Below are positions 10,853 to 21,222 of a stretch of DNA of 64,000 nt, one piece after another. Position 1 is the stretch's first letter, and the number at the start of each line of letters is the position of its first letter. Source of the stretch: Gonocerus acuteangulatus (Eukaryota; Arthropoda; Insecta; Hemiptera; Coreidae); contig OX328130.1 of NCBI GenBank assembly GCA_946811695.1, positions 69,923,973 through 69,987,972 of the forward strand, in the 5' to 3' direction. Both the position numbers and the translations under genes were made by a program. The notes beneath the pieces were generated by a model. That model did no database searches. It was not told where the DNA came from and saw only the letters and a program-made list of their open reading frames with translations.

Positions 10853-10974
10853 TCGACTATTGTTAATTCCTTAACTATTAAATCATTAGAATTTAAACGA
10901 AAACCTTGAAAATCGATTACTACTGACGTAGTCATTTCTTCCAATAATACGTACTGCGACAGTGGGAGAATCAC
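10853..10974 (-). pseudogene. 5' part of the BIR-domain virus-like gene
   Basis: The minus-strand frame begins at ATG 10974 or ATG 10935 and runs to the Ty3 insertion point. I prefer 10935 because the N-terminus there (MTTSVVIDFQGF) looks like the first beta-strand of a nuclease-type fold; the upstream start adds 13 residues. The frame resumes on the other side of the element at 5985, so one gene was split by the insertion. A shared 5-bp target copy links the two parts in phase. Confidence 0.6.
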
Positions 10975-11420
10975 AACTATTTAACAATAACACCTCTAGA
11001 CTTCATATATATGTTTGTCTAACATACAATTGTAGATATTAAATTCGACCTTTGTCATCAACAAGTGGTATAATTAATTATTTTTTACAACTCAATTGTT
11101 AACATTTTTCCCACAAACATCCTGCAGACAGCAAATTTTTTCCTGTTGAATTGCAAATTTTCATTTGTACATGGAAATTGTAGATATTAAAATTCGACCT
11201 TTTCTATCAACAGGTGGTATAATTAATTATTTTTTACGACTCAATTGTTAACACTTTTCCCTATAAACATCCTCTTTTAGATATTAAAATGCGACCTTTT
11301 CTATCAACAGTTGGTATAATTAATTATTTTTTTACAACTCACAACACTTTTCCCTATAAACATCCTCTTTGATTTTCCTCTTGAATTTAGTACAATTTTC
11401 TTACTAGGCCTGTTCCCATT
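10975..11420. repeat. AT-rich spacer with three direct repeats (~100 bp)
   Basis: A unit beginning TAGATATTAAAATTCGACC and ending ATAAACATCCTC occurs near 11033-11130, 11180-11278 and 11279-11378. The last two are adjacent and the first is separated by about 50 bp. The array lies between the truncated 3' end of the capsid gene and the start of the BIR-domain gene. I see no gene in it. Confidence 0.75.
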
Positions 11421-12446
11421 TCATGTTCTACATCTCGAAAGGAGAGGTTGAGAATGCCTGTCACCGAAATAACTTGTTTGAAATTCATTATACATTTCAT
11501 AGAGCAGGGCAATTTTTCCCTGTTCAAAATCCAAGTTCAAATCGTCATACGGGTATTGCTCACTGTTTAGATAGAGTTTAACATTTTTTAGGTTGCAGCT
11601 ATCAAACTGGCTACAGTCCTTTGCCGGGTTTTTGTTACGATTTGTTTGAAATGCTATAATTACGTATCGAGGTTTTTCTAAATTTGTAGATGTTTTAACG
11701 GCCCACGTTTCTTGCTGTGTATTAGAGGGTAATGTGGGATATTCATAAAGGTCCCAGCTTCGAAATGGCATTGCTACTATTCGGTACCTGTCTAACATTT
11801 TGAGCAGACGTAAACGGTTCTCGTCCGAAAAACGAATGTGAGACATTCTCCAAACTATTTTATCTAATTTTATTTCTACATTATCATCTCCTATTATAGA
11901 ATTAAAGTCTGAGCTCGATCGTATTAAAACTAGTTCTTGCTTCAAATTCACTATTATTTGTCTATAATCTTCACAAAAGCCTAATAAAATGTTTAACGGT
12001 AAACAAACACTAAAAGCTCCGTTTTTGCCAATGTCTAGAGTTTTGTTCACGCCGGGGAGAATCCATCCCGCATTTTCGAGACCGTTAACTCTGCTAGGAC
12101 TAAATGACGAATAACCTTTTAGTGTAGAAGTTATTCCGGGGTTCCTAACCCTATCTATTTCTATCCCATTTAGTTAATATCTAATTTCATCAAACAAAAA
12201 AGAAAATGCGTTGTTAGTCAATTTTGCAATCAAAGGTTTGGTCTCATCTTTTTTCCTAAGCTTCCCCTCGAGGTAGATAAAGGAATGTGCTGGGAGTGTA
12301 TAAATATCTTGTTGCTGTATTGGAATACGGATTTCATCGGAATGATTGAATGTATTTCCCGCATAAGGCTGATGCGAATGGAACTGGAACTGAGCGAGAG
12401 AATTGTCGAAGGAAATGTCCGAAGATATAGCTAATATGTTATCCAT
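11421..12446 (-). pseudogene. Polinton/adintovirus-like major capsid protein (double jelly-roll type), with internal stop
   Basis: The ATG is at 12446. The frame is open to a TAA at 12174-12176 and then continues in the same frame to 11421. N-terminal motifs (MDNILAISSDISFDNSLAQ, then IPIQQQDIYTLPAHSF) and the C-terminal part (FRSWDLYEYPTLP, then TSTNLEKPRYVIIAFQTNR) match, from memory, a capsid-like family widespread in insect virus-like elements and treated as double-jelly-roll capsids of Polinton-like viruses. The C-terminus stops soon after YNEFQTSYF, which looks shorter than the family, and tandem repeats follow. The gene overlaps the upstream basic-protein gene by 8 bases. One nonsense codon and the lost tail mark it as a dead copy. 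Confidence 0.75.
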
Positions 12447-12627
12447 ACTTTAGTTTAAAACAACTCTGTTTTAAAAACTTTGCGTTTGAAGGTGTTAACT
12501 GCTTTAACGTCTTTGATTGACTAACTCTTCTAGGGATCGAGATACATCTTTTATATGTTTTAGTTTTTCTACTCACATTTCCTAGTTGATGCTTTGAAGA
12601 AACGTTTCCTCTAAAATCAATCCCCAT
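12439..12627 (-). CDS. Small basic protein between penton and capsid genes
   Basis: This 62-residue ORF starts MGIDFRGNVSSKHQLGNV and is rich in lysine and arginine (KTKTYKR, IPRRVSQSK). It overlaps the penton-like gene by 11 bases and the capsid gene by 8, a compact viral arrangement. A small basic protein between capsid genes would suit a DNA-condensing core protein, but that is inference. The frame is intact. Confidence 0.55.
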   Translation of the reverse strand: MGIDFRGNVSSKHQLGNVSRKTKTYKRCISIPRRVSQSKTLKQLTPSNAKFLKQSCFKLKYG

Positions 12628-13375
12628 TTCTCTTTATGTGAAGTCTAACTGTAACGGTTTCCCTTCTAAAATTGATAAGTTGTCCGTTTTGATCAACTAG
12701 ACGAATCGTAATATTGGTAATAGTTCGTACGTTAGCAGGAAAGTAAATGACCGGATTTGGCGTTTCTACTATCTTATAACCCGGTTCGACTGCGGGAACA
12801 AATTGATGGATACTATGTTCGGGTTCGCCGTTTACAAAGGACCCCGAGGCGATATTACACTGTACAGATATAATGTTTACACTAAGAATATCGACGATAT
12901 TCTCGGATGTGATATATTGATCGCTTGGAGGAATAATAAGATTTTTTGAAGTATAACCCAAAAGTGGACAGACAGAATTTGGACGTTCGGTGAAATTGAA
13001 ATAAATTGATTTATTACTTCGTATTTCACACTTTAGCGTGCTAGGATTTCCCCTCAACACCATCATAGCGCCGGGGTCTTTATGAGCTATTTGCTCTCTG
13101 AGAAACATAGCCAGTGCCTCAATGTCGTAGGCTCCTTCTGGTATTTGAATGGCCATTGTATCAAAATAAAACATGTCCGACTTACCTCTTTGAATATTAG
13201 GGATCGAATTAAATGTATGCAAAGAGAGTAGACCGACGCTGTAAGAATTGTCTAGCTCTAAGGGGGGCATGAAATTTGCTTGGAGCACGCTGGATGTGCC
13301 CGTAAGTGTTACAGCGAAGCTCAGGATTTCTAATAACCTAATCACGGTAAATGTGAAGGAGCGCGGTCTCCACAC
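12617..13375 (-). CDS. Polinton/adintovirus-like penton (minor capsid) protein
   Basis: The 252-residue frame is uninterrupted. The N-terminal motif WRPRSFTFTVIRLLEILSF and the C-terminal motif VRTITNITIRLVDQNG, plus a beta-rich body, match (from memory) the penton-like partner that accompanies the capsid family at 11421-12446 in insect virus-like elements. Penton proteins are single jelly-roll vertices of the capsid. The first codon here is GTG (13375). Upstream in frame is a stop with no ATG between, so initiation may be non-ATG or the start codon may be mutated. Upstream sequence to about 13459 is shared with foldback elements elsewhere in the window. Confidence 0.72.
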   Translation of the reverse strand: MWRPRSFTFTVIRLLEILSFAVTLTGTSSVLQANFMPPLELDNSYSVGLLSLHTFNSIPNIQRGKSDMFYFDTMAIQIPEGAYDIEALAMFLREQIAHKDPGAMMVLRGNPSTLKCEIRSNKSIYFNFTERPNSVCPLLGYTSKNLIIPPSDQYITSENIVDILSVNIISVQCNIASGSFVNGEPEHSIHQFVPAVEPGYKIVETPNPVIYFPANVRTITNITIRLVDQNGQLINFRRETVTVRLHIKRNGD

Positions 13376-13459
13376 CGATCCTTTTGAAATGTTGCACTAT
13401 AACGTATTTTGATGCACTAAACTCGAATCCATTAAAAAAAAAAAGCTCGTTTTTCACTA
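13333..13459 (-). repeat. Virus terminal/promoter segment shared with foldback elements
   Basis: The stretch covering the first ~12 penton codons and upstream DNA is nearly identical to 59384-59497 and, inverted, to about 60010-60115. The upstream portion also matches 52130-52200. It includes GCGGTCTCCACACCGATCC and a run of 11 A. It ends where the LINE begins (about 13460). Confidence 0.8.
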
Positions 13460-13795
13460 TGTTTATTAATCTAAGAGTTCGAGTCCAGACACGGTGGAGT
13501 AAGGTTGTGCCTCTTGAGTGCTCCGGGATCTGTGCTAGGCTAGTGCTTTCTGTGGCCTCTACCTGTAGGCGGCTATTGCTACCCGGTAGAGGCTTAGTGA
13601 GTGGTTGTTTACCGACGCCTGCAAGACATCTTTGTTCTCAACGCCTTTCAGACTTACAGGTAGTGCTGTAAAACTTTACAACACGGTCCAAGTGGTCACG
13701 TTGTGTCGGTGCCGCTATTCGGAAAACATAGAAAATTAACCAAATAGTAATGCTATCTAAATTGTTTAAACATTCTTTGTAGAATCGCATCCAAA

Positions 13796-16700
13796 ATGGC
13801 AGAGAACAGAAAAAAAATCGCTGAAGAGATGAAATCGAGTACAACATCCCATTATGAACCCAGCAAAAATAGTGAGGACACTCCTTCCGTACCTCGCTAT
13901 TTGATAGTTCGCATTAAAGAAGCAGGTAATAGTGAGGACACTTCCGTACCTCGCTATTTGATAGTTCGCATTAAAGAAGCAGGTAATAGTGAGGACACTC
14001 CTTCCGTACCTCGCTATTTGATAGTTCGCATTAAAGAAGCAGGTAATAGTGAGGACACTTCCGTACCTCGCTATTTGATAGTTCGCATTAAAGAAGCAGG
14101 TAATAGTGAGGACACTCCTTCCGTACCTCGCTATTTGATAGTTCGCATTAAAGAAGCAGGTAATAGTGAGGACACTTCCGTACCTCGCTATTTGATAGTT
14201 CGCATTAAAGAAGCAGGTAATAGTGAGGACACTCCTTCCGTACCTCGCTATTTGATAGTTCGCATTAAAGAAGCAGGTAATAGTGAGGACACTTCCGTAC
14301 CTCGCTATTTGATAGTTCGCATTAAAGAAGCAGGTAATAGTGAGGACACTCCTTCCGTACCTCGCTATTTGATAGTTCGCATTAAAGAAGCAGGTAATAG
14401 TGAGGACACTTCCGTACCTCGCTATTTGATAGTTCGCATTAAAGAAGCAGGTAATAGTGAGGACACTCCTTCCGTACCTCGCTATTTGATAGTTCGCATT
14501 AAAGAAGCAGGTAATAGTGAGGACACTTCCGTACCTCGCTATTTGATAGTTCGCATTAAAGAAGCAGGTAATAGTGAGGACACTCCTTCCGTACCTCGCT
14601 ATTTGATAGTTTGCATTAAAGAAGCAGGTAATAGTGAGGACACTCCTTCCGTACCTCGCTATTTGATAGTTCGCATTAAAGAAGCAGGTAATAGTGAGGA
14701 CACTCCTTCCGTACCTCGCTATTTGATAGTTCGCATTAAAGAAGCAGGTAATAGTGAGGACCCTTCCGTACCTCGCTATTTGATAGTTCGCATTAAAGAA
14801 GCAGGTAATAGTGAGGACACTCCTTCCGTACCTCGCTATTTGATAGTTCGCATTAAAGAAGCAGGTAATAGTGAGGACACTCCTTCCGTACCTCGCTATT
14901 TGATAGTTCGCATTAAAGAAGCAGGTAATAGTGAGGACCCTTCCGTACCTCGCTATTTGATAGTTCCCATTAAAGAAGCAGGTAATAGTGAGGACACTCC
15001 TTCCGTACCTCGCTATTTGATAGTTCGCATTAAAGAAGCAGGTAATAGTGAGGACACTCCTTCCGTACCTCGCTATTTGATAGTTCGCATTAAAGAAGCA
15101 GGTAATAGTGAGGACACTTCCGTACCTCGCTATTTGATAGTTCGCATTAAAGAAGCAGGTAATAGTGAGGACACTCCTTCCGTACCTCGCTATTTGATAG
15201 TTCGCATTAAAGAAGCAGGTAATAGTGAGGACACTCCTTCCGTACCTCGCTATTTGATAGTTCCCATTAAAGAAGCAGGTAATAGTGAGGACACTTCCGT
15301 ACCTCGCTATTTGATAGTTCGCATTAAGGAAGCAGGTAATAGTGACGACACTCCTTCCGTACCTCGCTATTTGATAGTTCGCATTAAAGAAGCAGGTAAT
15401 AGTGAGGACCCTTCCGTACCTCGCTATTTGATAGTTCGCATTAAAGAAGCAGGTAATAGTGAGGACACTCCTTCCGTACCTCGCTATTTGATAGTTCGCA
15501 TTAAAGAAGCAGGTAATAGTGAGGACACTCCTTCCGTACCTCGCTATTTGATAGTTCGCATTAAAGAAGCAGGTAATAGTGAGGACACTCCTTCCGTACC
15601 TCGCTATTTGATAGTTCGCATTAAAGAAGCAGGTAATAGTGAGGACACTCCTTCCGTACCTCGCTATTTGATAGTTCGCATTAAAGAAGCAGGTAATAGT
15701 GAGGACACTCCTTCCGTACCTCGCTATTTGATAGTTCGCATTAAAGAAGCAGGTAATAGTGAGGACACTCCTTCCGTACCTCGCTATTTGATAGTTCGCA
15801 TTAAAGAAGCAGGTAATAGTGAGGACACTCCTTCCGTACCTCGCTATTTGATAGTTCGCATTAAAGAAGCAGGTAATAGTGAGGACACTCCTTCCGTACC
15901 TCGCTATTTGATAGTTCGCATTAAAGAAGCAGGTAATAGTGAGGACACTCCTTCCGTACCTCGCTATTTGATAGTTCGCATTAAAGAAGCAGGTAATAGT
16001 GAGGACACTCCTTCCGTACCTCGCTATTTGATAGTTCGCATTAAAGAAGCAGGTAATAGTGAGGACACTCCTTCCGTACCTCGCTATTTGATAGTTCGCA
16101 TTAAAGAAGCAGGTAATAGTGAGGACACTCCTTCCGTACCTCGCTATTTGATAGTTCGCATTAAAGAAGCAGGTAATAGTGAGGACACTCCTTCTAATAG
16201 TTAATAATTTCAATAATATAAACCCCTTCCAAATTAATAGATGGGTACGATCTTTTTCCAAAAACATTGTTGTTAAAAAACTGAAAAAAAAAAAAAAACG
16301 GATTTCTTTTCCTTGACTGCCCTAATCAGACTGTAGCATCCAAGATACTAAAAGAGAAAGAATTTAATAGAACCCCTATAACCGTAGAGCCTCATAAAAC
16401 TCTAAATAAATCTAGAGGGATTTTTTATTCACGTGAAATTAAAGACCTTTCCGACAACGAAATTATAGAAGAGTTAAGAGATCAAAAAGTGTCTCACATC
16501 AAGAGAATAGGAAAAGACCCAACCAGCTCCTTATTTCTAGCAACTTTTTATACCCCAGAGCTACCTGCGCGGGTTTTCATTGGATATATGGCAGTCACAT
16601 TGAGACCTTATATTCCGCAGCCGCTAATCTGTTTCAATTGTGGAATGCTCCGCCACCATAGGTCAATATGCAAGAAAGACCCGGTTTGCAGAAAATGCAC

Positions 16701-17258
16701 GAAGGCCCTTGCAATGATATAAAGTGTTGCCTGTGTGGAGAAGAGCACATTACATCTATTAAAACTTGTGCCGTCTACTCAAAAGAGTTCCAAATTAAAA
16801 AAATAGGATACCTCGAAGCGAAGAAGTGTTTGAATAAAGAACATAACACATCCTATGCAACAAAAGCCTCCAGTAAGCCCCTCGAAACTGACTTGCTCAG
16901 AAAACTTCTAAATATCATAGAAGATATGGGGCAAAAAATGAAACTACTGGAGAACACGATCCTAGGAAAGATTTCAACGCCAAAAAACAGTAATTTAGAT
17001 GTTGTCAAAGTGGCATCACCCCAAATAATCAAAGAGCCAAATCACAATTTGCAAGAAGAGGCTAAAGAAAAGAAGCCATTAAAAGTTGCGAAGAAAAATA
17101 AAGAAACCGATGAGAAGAGGATCGCACCCACCAGCCCTAACTCAGAGGAAGAGACAGAGACAGAAAGTGATATTGACCTACACACCAACACCAAGAAGAA
17201 AGGAAGAGGAAAAGGTAGAATTACCCGCCAAGAATTCTTAAAGACTAAGAATCGCTAA
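13796..17258 (+). pseudogene. LINE 1 ORF1 (gag-like) expanded by a minisatellite
   Basis: An ATG at 13796 opens a frame that enters a 20/19-residue repeat array at 13868 and stops at 16202-16204. The true gag continues beyond in other frames: a region comparable to NFNNVNPF of LINE copy 2 follows at about 16207, a poly(A) run at 16284-16298 breaks the frame, and coding resumes through zinc knuckles (CFNCGMLRHHRSIC, CCLCGEEHIT) near 16630-16760. A lysine/glutamate-rich C-terminal tail ends at 17258. Gag proteins of this group bind the element RNA. The repeat unit core (SVPRYLIVRIKEAGN) corresponds to the conserved VPKYVIVKI segment in copy 2. Confidence 0.8.
13868..16174 (+). repeat. 39-copy in-frame minisatellite (60/57 bp) inside LINE ORF1
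   Basis: I count 39 complete units over 2307 bp: 28 of 60 bp and 11 of 57 bp (28x60 + 11x57 = 2307), plus a partial unit to about 16190. The 57-bp form lacks CTC or an equivalent triplet in the SEDTPSV segment. Units 1-12 strictly alternate 60/57, units 13-27 are mixed, and units 28-39 are all 60 bp and nearly identical. Rare variants are CGC to TGC (unit 13), CGC to CCC (units 19 and 24) and GAG to GAC (unit 26). All lengths are multiples of three and neither strand has stops in one frame. Confidence 0.97.
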
Positions 17259-17318
17259 ACAAGTTTCAATTTGTTATCAGCTAACTGTCATCACTTACAT
17301 ATATCTGCCCATTGTCCT

Positions 17319-20300
17319 ATGTCTATACTCCAATGGAACATTAATGGCATTCATAGGCATTTTGAAAACCTGAAATGTTTGTTAAAGGAGAGACAGCCCC
17401 AAGTCGTCGCTATTCAAGAAACTCACTTAACACAGGGTAAGCAATTCAGTATACATAGCTATTCTACTTATAGAAGAGACTACTCCTTGGATGGTAGACC
17501 TTGTGGAGGTGTTGCTATACTCGTTAGTGACATCGTGCATAGCAATCCTATCCAGCTGAGAACAACACTTCAAGCAGTAGCAGTCTCTGTTCATCTCCCT
17601 TTCAGAGCTACAGTATGCTCCATTTATTTTCCACCTAGTGAAGCAATAGACATACATGAAATACTCGACTTACTGACACAATTACCGACTCCCGTTCTCT
17701 TGTTAAGTGACGTAAATGCCTTAAGTCCTATGTGGAACTCGACGACCACCTCAAGTAAAGGACAACAACTACAAAACAAATTTGAACAATTTGATTTAAT
17801 AGCACTTAAGGATCAATCTCCAACACATTTATGCACACGAACTGGAACAATGACTAACATTGATGTCTCCCTTTGTACACCGGACATACACTCTCGCTTT
17901 TCATGGGAAGTTGATTCTGATTCTCATGGAAGCGATCACTTTCCTATACACATAAAACCGAACTCACCAATACCCGTCTTTCCATCAGAGAGCAGGTACA
18001 ATACAAACAAAGCAAACTGGGACTTATACAAAAATATGTAACAGACAAACTTAGCAACCAGAGCATACGCAACATTGACGAATTCACACACACACTAATT
18101 GAAGCAGCTGATATTAGTATTCCAAAGACATGTTTCTCTCACAAGACTATACCCGTCCCTTGGTGGAATAGTGAATGTAAAGCGGCTGTAACTGAAAGGA
18201 AGAGAGCACTTAATTTATTTCGTAGGAGCCCAACAGATGTAAACCTTATTAATTTCAAAAAATTGAAAGCTAAGGCACAGTGGGTCATTAAGAATAGCAA
18301 GAGAAATTGTTGGAAAGATTTTGTATCGAGTATAAACTGCCATTCTTCAATGAAAGAGGTTTGGAACCAAATTAACAAGATCAAACATAAAAAGTATCGC
18401 GCCCCAATTACTGGACTAAAACTTAATGACAACACTATAACAGAACCATACGCCATATCTAACTTACTAGGAAATCACTTCAGTAAAATTTCTAGTAGTG
18501 ACAACTACACACAACAATTTCTAGAGCACAAAAGACAAACAGAAATGACTACTATTCCACTATTACCATACTTTAAACATTCGCTAAATGACCCCTTTAC
18601 ACTAAACGAACTGAAATTAGCACTATCATCAGCCGGCAAAACATCTCCTGGCCTTGATAAGATAACGTATGATATGCTACAAAATCTACCAGAGTGTGGT
18701 CTCTTGCTTCTTCTTGACCTACTCAATAAGGTTTACAAGAATGGTACCTATCCTCACTCCTGGAATGAAGCAGTTATAGTCCCAATACTCAAGCCCGGTA
18801 AAGACAAAAATTCTCCATCTTCTTATCGACCGATTTCTTTAACAAGCACGGTCTGTAAGGTGGCAGAAAAAATAATTAATAAAAGATTGTTGTGGTTCCT
18901 AGAGAATGGAAACCATTTAGCCCCTAACCATTGCGGCTTTCGATCAGAACATTCCACTATGCACCACTTGGCCACAATGGAAGCCGTAATCCTTAATTCT
19001 TTTCTTGAAAAAAAGTCTGTCTTAGCTGTATCCCTTGACCTAGAAAAGGCATATGATACAGTATGGAGACGACTTATATTCTCCCAGTTAAACGAGTGGG
19101 GTGTTCAGGGAAATATCATCATGCTCTTGGGCAGGTATCTAACTCAGCGAACATTCAGGGTGAAGATAGGTACATATTTATCTGACACGTTCCCACAAGA
19201 AAATGGAGTGCCTCAGGGAGGTGTACTGAGCACAAGGTTGTTCAAAATTGCTGTGAATTCTATCATAAAATGTATCCCCAGGGAAGATTCTTACTGTATG
19301 TATGCTGATGACCTTCTCCTTTACATCCCATACAAGAAACTGAATACTGCACAAACTTACATACAAAACACAATTACCAACCTCGAAAACTGGTGCTCTA
19401 ATACTGGTTTCAAATTTTCTTCGGACAAATCGTCCTATATCATTTTCTCCAGAAAGAGACTAAGAGAAACCGTCTTACTACGTTTAAATAACAAGACTAT
19501 TAACATGACAGACACCTTAACATTTCTGGGACTCACGCTTGACCGACAACTAACATGGGTTCCCCATCTAAAAGAACTCCTTATCAAATGCAAGAAAAGC
19601 TTGAATTTGCCGAGGATTCTAAGTAACACAAAGTGGGGAGCTGACAGATCATTAATGCTAACATTCTACCGAGCCTATGCCAGATCTCTGCTGGATTACG
19701 GCTGTATAGTATATTCATCTGCCAGCCCAAGCACTTTAAAGCTACTCAACACAATACATCATACAGGACTGAGAATAGCGACTGGGGCCTTTAGATCAAG
19801 TCCCGCTGATAGCATTTGTGTAGAAGCTGGAGAACCTCCACTGGAGTATAGACGGAGGTACTTGGGTATAAAGTTTCTCTTAAAATCAAAAACCTTAAAT
19901 ACAGCCTGTACAAAATACTATATGGACAGTTCCATGATAAACAAATACATACAAAAAAATCCAAAACAGAAGCCACTACTCATAAGATACACGTATCATC
20001 ATACTGATAGAGATACACTACACACACCCACATACACAAACACACCGTTAACATTCCCTCCTTGGAGCGTAAAGAACTACAAGATTGACTTAACACTAGC
20101 ACAATTTAAAAAAAATCATCCACTATCCAACAAAATTTATAAAACCATATTTACCTCACTTTTGGCAGACAAACGCAACCATATTCACATCTACACAGAC
20201 GGATCGAAGACACCATCTGGAACTGCAGCAGCAGCCATTAACGAAAACCAAACACATTCAATCAAATTACATGACAACACAAGTATTTACACAGCCGAAT

Positions 20301-20977
20301 TACACGCCATTCACTTAGCCCTTACAAAACTACATAACACTGAAAACACAAACATACTCCTATGTACAGACTCACTCAGTTCTTTACGCTCCCTCGATAA
20401 TATTTATACTAACCACCCAATAATTAAACAGATATACGAATAATTACACAGACTCAGCAATCACACACTTACACTATTATGGCTACCCGGATACGAGGAT
20501 ATCGGACTAAGTACATCAGTAGACAAACATCCAAAAGACGCAACAAATAAACAGATCTTAGACATTGAAAACATAACGTTAGATGATTTAGTTCACACAC
20601 TACGCACACATATATTAAACGACTGGTTGCAACACTGGCTACAAACAAACAACAAATTATCACAAATTAAGAACACAGTAAAAGCATGGAGTAACGAACA
20701 ATACACCTTGACAAGAAGAGACCAAGTAGTACTGACCAGACTTCGCATTGGACACTCGTTGCTCACACATAATTACCTCATGGAGAAAAAAGACAAACCG
20801 ATATGCAGAGTTTGTAACACAAAACTGACAATTAAACACATACTCACTGAATGCAAAAGACGCGACAAACTGAACATTCCACACGACCTACAAGAACTTC
20901 TCACAGAGGGTAGTCCATACATACACTCTATACTACAATATTTAAAATACACAATAAACATGTACCACAGAATCTGA
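17319..20977 (+). pseudogene. LINE 1 ORF2: APE endonuclease, reverse transcriptase, RNase H
   Basis: The start ATG at 17319 gives MSILQWNINGI, the usual beginning of an APE endonuclease. IQETHLT, a glycine-rich region and SDSHGSDHFPI follow. The frame breaks at 18041 at a run of five A and resumes in another frame. Reverse transcriptase spans about 18560-19650 (SYRPISLTST, GFRSEHSTMHHL, active site YADDLL near 19300). RNase H runs from about 20190 (IYTDGSKTPSG, TAELHAIHLA, CTDSLSS). An in-frame TAA at 20441-20443 interrupts RNase H. The C-terminal CRVCNTK...H...C zinc-like motif ends at 20977. It nicks target DNA and copies RNA by target-primed reverse transcription. Dead copy: one frameshift, one stop. 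Confidence 0.88.
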
Positions 20978-21222
20978 GGAAACGAAAGATATTTTAAGAT
21001 GATTTTTTTATTTAAAAAAAAAAAAAAAAAAATTCAGTAAGTTCTCAAACTCCGAACAGTAAGGTTGTCTCTAGTGCTCCGTAGTCTTTGTCGGTAAGCT
21101 ACCCAGGTAGGCGTGCGGTGCCAACCTGGTAGAGGCTTTGTGCCCGTTTACTGACCTCTCCCCGGCCTTTTTGTCCGGTTACCTTTGTTGTGCCGCTGTT
21201 TAGTGTAAAATAACGGTACAAT

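Larger units (their letters stand above)
13460..21032 (+). mobile_element. LINE copy 1 (APE-type non-LTR retrotransposon with RNase H), decayed
   Basis: It consists of a 5' UTR, ORF1 with a zinc-knuckle gag, ORF2 with endonuclease, reverse transcriptase, RNase H and a C-terminal CCHC-like end, and a 19-base poly(A) tail at 21014-21032. The 5' boundary is approximate: viral similarity stops near 13459, and UTR similarity to LINE copy 2 (AGTAAGGTTGT) starts near 13499. Frameshifts and stops make it inactive. The ORF1 plus APE plus RT plus RNase H layout suits the I/Jockey group; I cannot assign the clade. Confidence 0.85.

Noticed and set aside
13868..16174. CRISPR-like regular repeat array
   Set aside because: Units are directly tandem with no unique spacers, are coding, and lie in a eukaryotic retrotransposon.
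13766..16267. 833-codon minus-strand open frame as a protein gene
   Set aside because: It is the mirror of a triplet-length minisatellite in a LINE gag gene. It has no non-repeat domain and no independent gene signals.
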